Below are positions 1 through 11,517 of a stretch of DNA of 64,000 nucleotides, in pieces (the stretch's first letter is position 1; every line of letters begins with the position of its first letter). Source of the DNA: Lucinisca nassula (taxonomy: Eukaryota > Mollusca > Bivalvia > Lucinida > Lucinidae); the NCBI GenBank assembly GCA_963580285.1, contig OY757020.1, positions 96,971,497-97,035,496 on the forward strand. Direction: 5' to 3'. Under the pieces are notes generated by a model. That model did not search any database. It saw only the letters and a list, made by a program, of their open reading frames with translations, and was not told the origin of the DNA. Both the position numbers and the translations under genes were made by a program.

Positions 1-841
1 ACCCCTACCAAGAATGTTCAAATTATAGTACTGGGGCCGAAAATTCCCCTGCCCCGGGGCCCTTTGGTTTTACATAGACTTATATAGGGAAAATCTTTAA
101 AAATCTTCTTCTATGAAACCACAAGGCCTAGGTCTTTGATATTTGGTGTGAAATTTCATCTAGTGGACCTCTATCAAGATTGTTCAAATTATAGCCTGGG
201 GCCAAAAATGCCCCCACCCAGAGACCCTTTGGTGTTACAAAGACTTATATAGGGAAATCTTTAAAAATCTTCTTCTCAGAAACTGCAAGGCCATGTCTTT
301 GATATTTGGTGTGGAGCTTCATCTTGTGGACCTCTACCAAGATTGAACAAATTATAGCCCTCGGGCCACAAATGCTCCCGCCCGGGGCCCTTTGGTTTTA
401 CATAGACTTATATAGAGATAATCTTTGAAAATCTTATTCTCTGAAACAGCAAGGCCCAGGTCTTTGATATTTGGTGTGAAGCTTCATCTAGTGGACCTTT
501 ATCAAAATTGTTTAAATTATAGCCTTGAGGCCAAAAATGCCCCCGCCCGGGCCATTTGGTTTTACATAGGCTTATGTAGGGAATATGTTTAAAAAAATCT
601 TCTTCTCTGAAACCGCAAGGCTCAGGTCTTTGATATTTTGTGTGTAGCTTCATCTAGTGGACCTTTGCCAAGATTGTTCAAATTATTGCCTTTGCTGATA
701 TTTGGTATGAAGCTTCACCTTTTTAGACCTCCCTCAACATTATGCACATTATAACCCTAGGGTCAATAATGGCCCTCCCAGGGGCCCTCTTGTTACTCTG
801 TGGATCAGGTGAGCGATCCAGGGCCATCATGGCCCTCTTGT
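1..841 (+). repeat. F1 element copy A (5' cut by window)
   Basis: About five tandem monomers of ~165 bp, each carrying GGTCTTTGATATTTGGT, the GAAGCTTCATCTAGTGGACC core and GGGGCCAAAAATGCCCC. They are followed by a non-tandem tail (CAACATTATGCACATTATA) and a terminal hairpin, AGGGCC / GGCCCT around ATCAT, ending CTTGT at 841. The 5' head lies outside the window. No coding capacity. Confidence 0.85.
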
Positions 842-2436
842 GTTTTATATTAGGATCACTTTTTGTCTGTCATCTGTGCGTAAACAATTTCTTCAAACGA
901 AATCTCCTCCTAAACAACTGATCGGATTTTGACCAAACTTCACAGGAATGATCCTTAGGTGGACCCCTTTCAAAGTTGTTCAAGTGGTTCTGGTCCGTTG
1001 CACATCTTGGTCACAGGAGCCAAAAATAGATTTTTTTCACCCAAAACTTTAAAATCTTCTTCTCTGAAACCACAAGGCCCAGGTCTTTGATATTTGGTAT
1101 GAGGCTTCATCTAGTAGACCCCTACCAAGGTTGTTCAAATTATAGTGCTGGGGCCAAAAATGCCCCCGCCCCGGGCCCTTTGGTTTTACATGGGCTTATA
1201 TAGGGTAAATCTTTAAAAATCTTCTTCTCTGAAACCGCAAGGCCCAGGTCTTTGATATTTAGTATGAAGCTTCATCTAGTGGACCCCTACCAAGATTGTT
1301 CAAATTATAGTGCTGGGGCCAAAAATGCCCCCGCCCCGGGGCCCTTTGGTTTTACATAGGCTTATATAGGGAATCTTTAAAAATCTGCTTCTCTGAAACT
1401 GCAAGGCCCAGGTCTTTGATATTTGGTATGAAGCTTCAGCTTGTGGACCTCTACCAAGATTGTTCAAATTATAGCCCTGGGGCCAAAAATGCCCCCGCTT
1501 CGGGGCCCTTTGGTTTTACATAGACTTATTTAGGGAAAATCTTGAAAAATTCTTCTTCTCTTAAAACCACAAGGCCTAGGTCTTTGATATTTGATATGAA
1601 GCTCCAGCTAGTTGACCTCTACCAAGATTGTTCAAATTATAGCTCTGACACCAAAAATGCTCCCGCCTCGTGGCCCTTTTGTTTTACATAGACTTATATA
1701 GGAAAATCTTTAAAAATCTTCTATGAAACCACAAGGCCTAGGTCTTTGATATTTGGTGTGAAATTTCATCCAGTGAGCCTCTATCAAGATTGTTCAAATT
1801 ATAGCCCTGGAGCCAAAAATGCCCCCCACCCCGAGACCCTTTGGTTTTACATAGACTTAAATAGGTAAATCTTTAAAAATCTTTTTCTCTGAAACTGCAA
1901 GGCCCTTGTCTTTGATATTTGGTATGGAGCTTCATCTAGTGGACCTCTACCAAGATTGTTCAAATTATAGCCCTCGGGGCCACAAATGCCCCCGCCTCAG
2001 GGCCCTTTGGTTTTACATAGACTAATATAGAGATAATCTTTGAAAATCTTCTTCTCTGAAACAGCAAGGCTTAGGTCTTTGATATTTGGTGTGAAGCTTC
2101 ATCTAGTGCACCTCTATCAAGATTGTTTAAATTATAGCCCTGCGTCCAAAAATGCCCCCGCCCCTGGGCCATTTGGTTTTACATAGGCTTATGTAGGGAA
2201 TATCTTTAAAATAATCTTCTTCTGTGAAACCGCAAGGCCCAGGTCTTTGATATTTGGTGTGTAGCTTCATCTAGTGGACCTTTGCCAAGATTGTTCAAAT
2301 TATAGCCTTTGTTGTAATTTGGTATGAAGCTTCACCTTTTTAGTCCTCCCTTAACATTATGCACATTATAACCCTGGGGCCCACTTGTTACTCTATGGAT
2401 CAGGTGAGCGATCCAGGGCCATCATGGCCCTCTTGT
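842..2436 (+). repeat. F1 element copy B, joined head-to-tail to A
   Basis: Starts directly after the 3' terminus of copy A with GTTTTATATTAGGATCAC in place of the AGCTCACC hairpin. Then comes the F1 head (CAATTTCTTCAAACGA, CTTCACAGGAATGATCC, GGTCACAGGAGCC), about seven ~165-bp monomers, the tail and the 3' hairpin ending CTTGT. Complete except for the missing 5' hairpin. Confidence 0.85.
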
Positions 2437-4387
2437 GTTTTATATTAGGATCACTTTTTGTCTGTCATCCGTGCGTAAACAATTTCTTCAAACGACATCT
2501 CCTCCTAAACCACTGATAGGATTTTGACCAAACTTCACAGGAATGATCTTTAGGTGGTCCCCTTTCAAAATTGTTCAAATGGTTCCGGTCCATTGCACAT
2601 ATAGGTCACAGGAGCCAAAAATAGATTTTTTTCAACGAAAACTTAAAAAATCTTCTTCTCTGAAACTGCAAGGCCCAGGTCTTTGATATTTGGTATGAAG
2701 CTTCATCTAGTGGACCCCTACCAAGATTGTTCAAATTATAGTGCTGGGGCGAAAAATGCCCCCGCCCCGGGGCCCTTTGGTTTTACATGGGCTTATATAG
2801 GGAAAATTTTTAAAAATCTTCTTCTCTGAAACTGCAAGGCCCAGGTCTTTGATATTTGGTATGAAGCTTCATCTAGTGGACCCCTACCAAGATTGTTCAA
2901 ATTATAGTGCTGGGGCGAAAAATGCCCCCGCCCCGGGGCCCTTTGGTTTAACATCGGCTTATATAGGGAAAATCTTTAAAAATCTTCTTCTCTGAAACTG
3001 CAAGGCCCAGGTCTTTGATATTTGGTATGAAGCTTCATCTAGTGGACCCCTACCAAGATTGTTCAAATTATAGTGCTGGGGCAAAAATGCCCCCGCCCCA
3101 GGGACCTTTGGTTTTACTTGGGCTTATATAGGGAAAATCTTTAAAAATCTTCTTCTCTGAAACCGCAAGGCCCAGGTCTTTGATATTTGGTATGAAGGTT
3201 CATCTAGTGGACCCCTACCAAGATTGTTCAAATTATAGTGCTTGGGCCAAAAATGCCCCCGCCCTGGGGCCCTTTGGTTTTACATTTAGGCTTATATAGG
3301 GAAAATCTTTAAAAATCTTCTTCTCAGAAACTGCAAGGCCCAGGTCTTTGCTATTTGGTATGAAGCTTCATCTATTGGACCCCTAAGAAGATTTTCAAAT
3401 AATAGTGCTGGGGCCAAAAATGCCCCCGCCCCGGGGCCCTTTGGGTTTACATACCGGTAGGCTTATATGGGGAAAATCTTTAAAAATCTTCTCTGAAACT
3501 GCAAGGCCCAGGTGTTTGATATTTGGTATGAAGCTTCATCTTGTGGACCTCTACCAAGATTGTTCAAATTATAGTGCTGGGGCCAATATGCCCCCGCTCC
3601 GGGGCCCTTTGGTTTTACATAGACTTATATAGGGAAAATCTTGAAAAAATCTTCTTCTCTGAAACCACAAGGCCTAAGTCTTTGATATTTGGTTTGAAGG
3701 TTCAGATAGTGGACCTCTACCAAGATTGTTCAAATTATAGCCCTGAGACCTAAAATGCCTCCGCCTCATGGCCCTTTGGTTTTACATAGACATTATATAG
3801 GGAAAATCTTTAAAAATCTTCTTCTCTGAAACTGCAAGGCCCATGTCTTTGATATTTGGTATGGAGCTTCAACTAATGGACCTCTACCAAGATTGTTCAA
3901 ATTATAGCCCTGGGGCCACAAATGCCCCCGCCCCAGGGCCCTTTGGTTTTACATAGACTTATATAGAGATAATTATTGAAAATCTTCTTCTCTGAAGCAG
4001 CAAGGCCCAGGACTTTGATATTTGGTGTGAAGCTTCATCTAGTGGACCTCTACCAAGATTGTTCAAATTATAGCCCTGAGACCTAAAATGCCCCCGCCTC
4101 GGGGCCATTTGGTTTTACATAGGCTTATGTAGGGAATATCTTTGAAAAAATCTTCTTCTTTGAAACCGCAAGGCCCAGGTCTTTGATATTTAGCTTCATC
4201 TAGTGGACCTTTGCCAAGATTGTTCAAATTATAGCCTTAGTTGATATTAGGTATGAAGCTTCACCTTTTTAGACCTCCTTCAACATTATGCACATTATAA
4301 CCCTGGGGTCAATAATGGCCCTCCCCGGGGCCCACTTATTACTCTATGGATCAGGTGAGCGATCCAGGGCCATCATGGCCCTCTTGT
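2437..4387 (+). repeat. F1 element copy C, joined head-to-tail to B
   Basis: Same 5' junction as copy B, the same head module and nine to ten ~165-bp monomers. It ends in the tail and the hairpin AGGGCC / GGCCCT plus CTTGT. It differs from copy B by scattered substitutions in the head, so it is an older duplicate rather than an assembly stutter. Confidence 0.85.
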
Positions 4388-4526
4388 TATTGGTTACCAT
4401 GGAAACCAAAATGCAAAAAATAGACAAAAAAAATACTTAAAAATCATCTCCTCAGAAACCATATGCTAGGAGGCTGAGACTTTATGAAAATATTCACCAT
4501 ATTTGCCTTTACAGGTTTTGTGTTTT
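4388..4526 (+). repeat. F4-type module fragment
   Basis: Contains TTGGTTACCATGGAAACC, CATATGCTAGGAGGCTGAG and CATATTTGCC, the non-tandem module also seen at 39912-40275, 42394-42680 and 47396-47560. It is the host flank into which F1 copy D inserted, at a T-run after TTTTGTG. Confidence 0.7.
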
Positions 4527-5765
4527 TAGCTCACCGTCACGTAGTGACGAGGTGAGCTTTTGGGATCACTTTTTGTCCGTCGTGTATGCGTCCGTGCGTG
4601 CGTGCGTCCGTCCGTGCGTGCGTAAACAATTTCTTTAAAAGACATCTCCTCCTAAACCACTGATCGGATTTTGACCAAACTTCACAGGAATGATCCTTAG
4701 GTTGTCCCCTTTCAAAGTTGTTCAAATGGTCCCGGTCCGTTGCACATCTAGGTCACAGGAGCAAAAATAGATTTTTTTCACCAAAAACTTAAAAAATCTT
4801 CTTCTCTGAAACCACAAGGCCCAGGTCTTTGATATTTGGTATGAAGCTTCATCTAGTAGACCCCTACCAAGATTGTTCAAATTATAATGCTGGGGCCAAA
4901 AATGCCCCCGCCCTGGGGCCCTTTGGTTTTACATAGGCTTATATAGGGAAAATCTTTAAAAATCTTCTTCTCTGAAACCACAAGGCCCAGGACTTTGATA
5001 TTTGGTATGAAGCTTCATCTAGTGGACCCCTACCAAGATCGTTCAAATTATAGTGCTGGGACAAAAAATGCCCCCGCCACGGGGCCCTTTGGTTTTACAT
5101 TGGCTTATATAGGGAAAATCTTTAAAAATCGTCTCTGAAACCACAAGGCCCAGGTCTTTGATATTTGGTATGAAGCTTCAACTAGTTGACCCCTAACAAT
5201 ATTTGTTCAAATTACAGTGCTGGGGCCAATAATGCCCCCGCCACGGGGCCCTTTGGTTTTACATAGACTTATATAGGGAAAATCTTTAAAAAATTTCTTC
5301 TCTGAAACCACAAGGCCCAGGACTTTGATATTTGGTATGAAGCTTCATCTAGCGGACCCCTACCAAAATTGTTCCAATTTTAGTGCTGGGACAAAAAATG
5401 CCCCCGCCACGGGGCCCTTTGGTTTTACATTGGCTTATATAGGGAAAATCTTTAAAATCTTCTTCTCTGAAACCACACGGCCCAGGTCTTTGATATTTGG
5501 TATGAAGCTTCATCTAGTGGACCCCTACCAAGATTGTTCAAATTATAGTGCTGGGGCCAAAAATGCCCCCGCCCTGGGGCCCTTTGGTTTTACATAGGCT
5601 TATATAGGGAAAATCTTTAAAAATCTTCTTCTCTGAAACCACAAGGCCCAGGACTTTGATATTTGGTATGAAGCTTCATCTAGTGGACCCCTACCAAGAT
5701 TGTTTAAATTATAGTGCTGGGACAAAAAATGCCCCCGCCACGGGGCCCTTTGGTTTCAGGCTTAT
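4527..5765 (+). repeat. F1 element copy D, 5' portion (full AGCTCACC head)
   Basis: Starts with TAGCTCACC, an inner hairpin GTCAC-GTA-GTGAC and GGTGAGCT, then GGGATCACTTTTTGTCCGTC and a GTGCGTCC-rich tract. The head and about six ~165-bp monomers follow. The last monomer stops at GGCTTAT (5765), where the F2-headed element begins. The sequence resumes in register at 13482. Confidence 0.85.
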
Positions 5766-7356
5766 TAGCTCACCTGAGCACGAAGTGCTCATGGTGAGCT
5801 ATTGTGATCGGTCAATGTCCGTCGTGCGTAGTGTGTCGTGCGGCGTCAACAATTTGCTTTAAATGCTAACTCCTCCTAAACCCTTGAGCCAATTTCAATA
5901 AAACTTAATAGGAATATTGCTGAGGTGACCCTCTACAAAAATAGCTAGAATTGTTCCGCTCCGCTGAACAAGATGGCCACCAGAGCTAAAAATAGAAAAA
6001 TCTTTAAACGACAACTTCTCCTGTACCTTAAGGCCAATTTCATTCCAACTTTATAGGAATGTTGCTTAGGTGACCCTCTACCAAAATAGCTAAAATGTTT
6101 CCGCTCCGGTGAACAAAATGGCCGCCAGAGCTAAAAATAGAAAATTCTTTAAACGACAACTCCTCCTGTACCCTTGGGCCAAATTAATTCAAACTTCATA
6201 GGAATGTTGCTTAGGTGACCCTCTACTAAAATAGTTAAAATGGTATTGCTCTGATGAGCAAAATGGCTGCCATAGCTAAAAATAGAAAAACATCGTAAAT
6301 TTGCTTCAAACACAAACTCCTCCTCAACCCTTGGGCTAATTTGATTCAAACTTAACAGGAATGTTGCCCTAATGACTCCCTACCAAAATAGCTAAAATCG
6401 TTGTGCTCTGACAAACAAGATGGCAGCCAGAGCTAAAAATAGAAAAAATCTTTTAAACGACAATTCCTCCTGTACCCTTGGGCCAATTTTATTCAAACTT
6501 CATAGGAATGTTGCTTAGGTGACCATCTACCAAAATAGCTGAAAAGATTCTGCTCTGATGAGCAAAATGGCCGCCATAGCAAAAAATAGAAAAACATCGT
6601 AAATTTGCTTCAAACACGAACTCCACCTTAACCCTTGGGCCAAGTTGATTCAAACTTCACAGGAATGTTATGTAGGTGACTCCCTAAAGAAATTGCTAAA
6701 ATCATTCCGCTCTGACTAACAAGATGGCCGCCAGAGCTAAAAATAGAAAAATTCTTCAAACGACTACTCCTCCTTTACCATTGGGCCAATTTCATTCAAA
6801 AGTCATAGGAATGTTGCTTAGATGACCCCACTACCAAAATAGCTAAAACTTTTTCGCTCTGATGAGCAAAATGGCCGCCATAGCTAAAAACAGAAAAACT
6901 TTGTAAATTTACGTCAAAACGCGAACTCCTCCTCAACCCTTGGGCCAATTTGATTCAAACTTCACAGGAATGTTATTTAGGTGACTCCCTACCAAAATAG
7001 CTAAAATCGTTCAACGCGGCGAACAAGATGGCCGCCAGAGCTAAAAATAGAAAAAATCTTCAAACGACAACTCCTCCTTACCCCTTGGGTCATTTTGATT
7101 CAAACTTCACAGGAATATTATGTCGTTGACTCCCTACCAAAATAGCTAAAATTGGTCTGCTCTGACTAAAAAGATGGCCGCCAGAGCTAAAAATAGAAAA
7201 ATTCTTTAAACGACAATTCCTCCTTATCCTTTGGGCCAATTTGATTCAAACTTCATAGGAATATTATGTCGTTGACCCTCTACCATATTAGCTAAAATAA
7301 TCCTGCTCTGATGAACAAAATGGCCACCAGAGCTAAAAATAGAAAAACATTGTAAA
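5766..7356 (+). repeat. F2-headed element, 5' portion
   Basis: The 5' hairpin has outer stem AGCTCACC / GGTGAGCT and inner stem TGAGCAC / GTGCTCA. TTGTGATCGGTCAATGTCC and a CGT-rich tract follow. There are about ten tandem ~145-155 bp monomers carrying CTCCTCCTGTACCCTTGGGCC, TAGGAATGTTGCTTAGGTGA and AACAAGATGGCCGCCAGAGC. It is interrupted at 7356 by the inverted-arm unit; the 3' part is 12904-13481. Confidence 0.85.
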
Positions 7357-7978
7357 GGGGGGGTGTCCATAAGGGGGTATTCTGGCCCCCTACCAAATCT
7401 TCTTATTTTTTGCAGGTGAACAGCCTAACATGTGTACTTTATCATGGCATACCTCTGGTCGCGCAGAAGCAGGTTTGTTTTCGAGCTATAAGTCCTTAAA
7501 TGTGGGTGGGGTAATTCACCCCAATACCGATGGTTAATTCGTAAACTATTTTTGTCCATTCCACGGTAGTAAAATGATTTGAATTTGCAATTAAATCAAT
7601 AGAAGAATGCCTGGACTAATGTTTAGGAACAATATTTTGTACAAAATGTCAAGCTTAGAGGACTTTATGCATTTTGTCAACATTATGGTATTTTTTGTTA
7701 TTTGTCATCCAAAATCTTTGCAAATTTTACGGCTGCTGGAATTTTATGGAAGCCACAGTTATAAAACTTGGTCCATAGTTACATTCTCTTTAGTTAAGCT
7801 CATAACAGTGGTCTAAGGCTAGCTTTACCTTTGTTTCAAGGTTCAGTGAACATGTAGATATAAGTGGGTGGGGTATTTCAGCATGATATATACAAGTTAT
7901 GTCAGTTCCTATTACATTATCAATGAAGATGTTTCAAATGTGGGATATTTTATTCATCTATATTTTAAATGGTTCTTG

Positions 7979-8283
7979 CTTTGTTTGTATTGGAGTTTAA
8001 CGGCCCAGTCAACCCTATTTAGGTCATTTTTGCACCTGTCAGTTTACTTATCAACACTTTTCCTAGGCAGGCTTATACGTAAGCAGTTAATCAGTACAAT
8101 GTACATTCTTTCCCCAGAAACTGACAACTGCCATTCTTGAATCAGCAGAAATGAGATAATGACTGTAGAAAAGATTTCATGACTAATCTCCACGAAAGAA
8201 TGTTGCCGACCCCGGCAGGTATCGAACCAGAGTCCTCCTGATCACCAGTCAGATGCGCATCCGACTGAGCTACTGAGGCCGGC
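7979..8283 (-). mobile_element. SINE1 copy (tRNA-headed SINE) in left arm
   Basis: Read on the minus strand: a 79-bp tRNA-like head with A-box TAGCTCAGTCGG and B-box GGTTCGATACC, a central block with TTCTGCTGATTCAAGAATGG, and a tail CGTTAAACTCCAATACAAAC. The same insertion lies at the mirrored position of the right arm, so it predates the inverted duplication or was copied with it. Head and tail match the general form of bivalve tRNA-derived SINEs; the named family is not established. Confidence 0.8.
8205..8283 (-). other. tRNA-like SINE head, anticodon position GGT
   Basis: The head has pol III A and B boxes and a five-pair anticodon stem (TCTGA/TCAGG) around the loop CTGGTGA. The ends pair beyond a normal acceptor stem, with extra bases between T-stem and acceptor. 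It is therefore a SINE head, not a functional tRNA gene. Confidence 0.65.
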
Positions 8284-8756
8284 TTTACATGGTGCACCAA
8301 GGCCATTAGTTTATCATTTTGACCACTTTTCCTACCATCCATCAACAATTTACTTTGGCATTTTTCTCTTTATCTTTATATACTTATTCTCAAGACATGA
8401 CTCAACTAACCTCATGGTTAGCTGTTTCGTCTCTCGACATAAAATCACCCTTCCTTTTTAGTCTAGGTATGGCCCACAGCAGATAAAATAACCATATAAT
8501 GCAATTTACATCACAGGTCTAACAAGTGGCCCTCCCTTAAACAATGGATTTGAGCTGCATCTGAGATTGTAGTTATTTCTCTTTTAAATATATGTATATG
8601 AACATTCCAAGCTACCACATTGCTCCTGCATCAATTTCTTGAACAAAGATTATCTTTGTAAATGTCGAAGTACGTTTTTTAATTGGCTCAACGTATTTGC
8701 TGGTATCACTTCTCATTCCATTTGCGCCAGCACATGAAATTGTAGTTAATTCTCAG

Positions 8757-10314
8757 ACAAGAGGGCCCAGAGGGCCCTGAATCGCTCACCTGAGAATCAG
8801 TGTCTCTAGTACATTCTTGGCTCAAGGGCTATACTAGGTGAAGCTTCATACCAAATATCAAAGACCTGAGTCTTGTGGTTTCAGAGAAGATTTTTAAATA
8901 TTTTCCCTATATAAGCCTATGAAAAACCAAAGGGCCCCAATGATGGGGGCATTTTTGGCCCAAGGGCTATAATTTGAACAATCTTGGTAGAGGTCCACTA
9001 GATGAAGCTTCACACCAAATATCAAAGATCTGAGCCTTGCGGTTTCAGAGAAGAAGATTTTTAAAGATTTTCCCTGTATAAGCCTGTGTAAAACCAAAGG
9101 CCCCCAAGGCGGGGGCATTTTTGGCTCCAGGGCTATAATTTGAACAATCTTGGTAGAGGTCCACAAGGTGAAGCTCCATACCAAATATCAAAGACCTGGG
9201 CCTTGCAGTTTCAGAGAAGAAGATTTTAAAAGATTTTCCCTGTATAAGCCTATGTAAAACCAAAGACCCCTGGGGCGGGGGCATTTTTGGCCCTAGGGCT
9301 ATAATTTGAACAATCTTGGTAGAGGTCCACTAGGTGAAACTTCACCAAATATCAAAGACCTGGGCCTTGTGGTTTCAGAGAAGAAGATTTTTAAAGATTT
9401 TCCCTGTACAAGCCTATGTAAACCCAAAGGCCCATGGGGCAAGGGCATTTCTGGCCCAAGGGCCATAATTTGAACAATCTTGGTAGAGGTCCACCAGATG
9501 AAGCTTCATACCAAATATCGAAGACCTGGGCCTTTCGGTTTCAGAGAAGAATATTTTAAAGATTTTCCCTATATAAGCCTATGTAAAACCAAAGGCCCCT
9601 GGGGTGGGGGCATTTTTAGCCCCAGGGCTATAATTTGAAAATCTTGGTAGAGGTCCACTAGATGAAGCTTCACACTAAATATCAAAGATCTGAGCCTTGC
9701 AGTTTCAGAGAAGAAGATTTTTAAAGATTTTCCCTGTAAAAGCCTATGTAAAACCAAAGGCCTGCGGGGCGGGGGCATTTTTGGCCCTAGGGCTATAATT
9801 TGAACAATCTTGGTAGAGGTCCACTAGGTGAAGCTTCACACCAAATATCAAAGACCTAAGCCTTGTGGTTTTAGAGAAGAAGATTTTTAAAGATTTTCCC
9901 TATATAAGCCTATGTAAACCCAAAGGCCCCTGGGGCGGGGGCATTTCTGGCCCAAGGGCCATAATTTGAACAATCTTGGAAGAGGTCCACTAGATGAAGC
10001 TTCATACCAAATATCGAAGACCTGGGCCTTGCAGTTTCAGAGAAGAAGATTTTTAAAGTTTTCATTTTAAAAATCTATTTTTAGCTCCTGTGACCTAGAT
10101 GTGCAATGGACCAGAACCATTTGAACAACTTTGAAAGGGGACCACCTAAGGATCATTCCTGTGAAGTTTGGTTAAAATCCGATCAGTGGTTTAGGAGATG
10201 TCATTTGAAGAAAAAGTTTACGCACGCACACACGCACGCACACACGCACGACGGACGCCCGGACAAAAAGTGATCCCAAAAGCTCACCTCGTCACTACGT
10301 GACAGGTGAGCTAA
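8757..10314 (-). repeat. Complete F1 element in the spacer of the inverted repeat
   Basis: In its own orientation it starts at 10314 with AGCTCACC, the GTCACGTAGTGAC inner hairpin and GGTGAGCT, and has a GTGCGTGC tract. It carries about eight ~165-bp monomers and ends at 8757 with hairpin AGGGCCC / GGGCCCT and CTTGT. Both termini are intact, giving a 1.56-kb reference copy. Noncoding. Confidence 0.85.
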
Positions 10315-11517
10315 AAATAGTATCTTTACAAATAAATGGAAGTGCCTTTTACATATTTAAATGCTATCTACCAATGAATGTATATTTCAAACACAGAAAT
10401 TAAAAAAGCTTGCTATCTGCATCAAAATATTGCTACCAATTAAACTTCAACCAAATTCTACAGTGATTTGTTTTCTTTCTTTTTCCTGTCTTCACTTAAA
10501 TGAGAGATTAACTACAGTTTCAAAATGAAACTGAAAGCCACCAGAATTTATATCAAGTTGTCTGTGTCAAAAATGTACAAAGAATCATTCAGACACATTG
10601 CAAAAATGTCTCATAAAATTAAATAAAAATATTTATGAAACGGTCCCAAATTGTTTCACTTTCATTCAGTAAATACCAAGAAAACAGTACTTCGTACTTT
10701 GATGGTTATGACCCACAAATTGGGTTGCCACGTCGCTTAATATGAAATCATCATCATAATTATCATCATCATCATCATCTGTACCCAGGACATGACCAAT
10801 AATTCATAGTAATTTTTGGTCTCTGTGCCCTAAGAAACATTTATTTTTGAGTTGACTGCAACATATTTCCAAATAACTGTATTAAGTATTTTTTTTTTAA
10901 GATTTCTTTTTTATCATTGACTACATGAAGCAAACTGAATAGAGTAGAACTAACAACAAACTACTTCTTGGATGGGTATTTCTGAAAGCATGCAAACTCA
11001 ACAATTTTGAGTAAATTGGCAGCAATAATTGTACCTAAGCAAGCCCCTGACGAGCTTATAGAAAAGAGAAAAGAGAAACGATCAGGAACTGATCAGATCC
11101 AGAAATATCTATAGAAGGCTGCACTCAACCTAAGCTTTAAACAGATAGGCACATGTACAGGAGTTTATTTCTATTTACAAAATGTGATAGATACAACTTC
11201 AAATCCAAATTGACTAAAACACTTTATAAGTCTGGAGATATAATTGCACCTTGTGGTAATCCTGAAGAAGTTACGTTTCTTTTTTTTATAAAGAAAAATA
11301 ATTTCATTACTTAAATGCCTTATGTTGCTTCACCTTTTGGTAATCCTGAAAAATAATGCATATTAAAAGATATGATCAGTTCAACCGGCCAAGACTCAGG
11401 TCACAGTCAGTCTGGCAAGACTTGTCACTTGCTGCTCTCTTGATTACTCGGAAGCCTTAGAAGACTCATGCAAACAACAAAAGCTCTGATCAGACTGCGT
11501 GGATGTTTTACAGGTTT
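10315..11517. other. Unassigned spacer DNA, no gene seen
   Basis: AT-rich sequence between the F1 copy and the right inverted arm. It contains an (ATC)n-like microsatellite near 10747-10785 and a T-run near 10889. No long open frame, RNA gene or recognised element end. Confidence 0.5.
10747..10785. repeat. ATC microsatellite
   Basis: Imperfect run of ATCATC / ATTATC triplets. Confidence 0.75.

Larger units (their letters stand above)
7354..8740 (+). repeat. Left arm of 1.39-kb inverted repeat
   Basis: Reverse complement of 11518-12903 with only scattered substitutions (roughly 98-99 % by eye). The outer terminus is a G-run followed by TGTCCATAAGGGGGTA. The arm contains a SINE1 copy. Its short open frames are mirrored in the other arm and show no family signature. 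It could be a terminal inverted repeat of an unrecognised DNA element or an inverted duplication. Confidence 0.9.

Noticed and set aside
829..845. 3' hairpins followed by T-rich bases as bacterial-type terminators
   Set aside because: Context is eukaryotic and the hairpin sits at the element boundary in every copy; it is an element end, not a gene terminator.
1..5760. Regular direct repeats as a CRISPR-like array
   Set aside because: Monomers are ~165 bp, diverged, and have no unique spacers; they are satellite-like units within mobile elements of a eukaryote.
7607..8140. Conserved pair of short frames mirrored in the inverted arms
   Set aside because: Conservation is explained by the whole arm being duplicated; one frame overlaps the SINE and changes are not biased to silent sites as far as can be judged.
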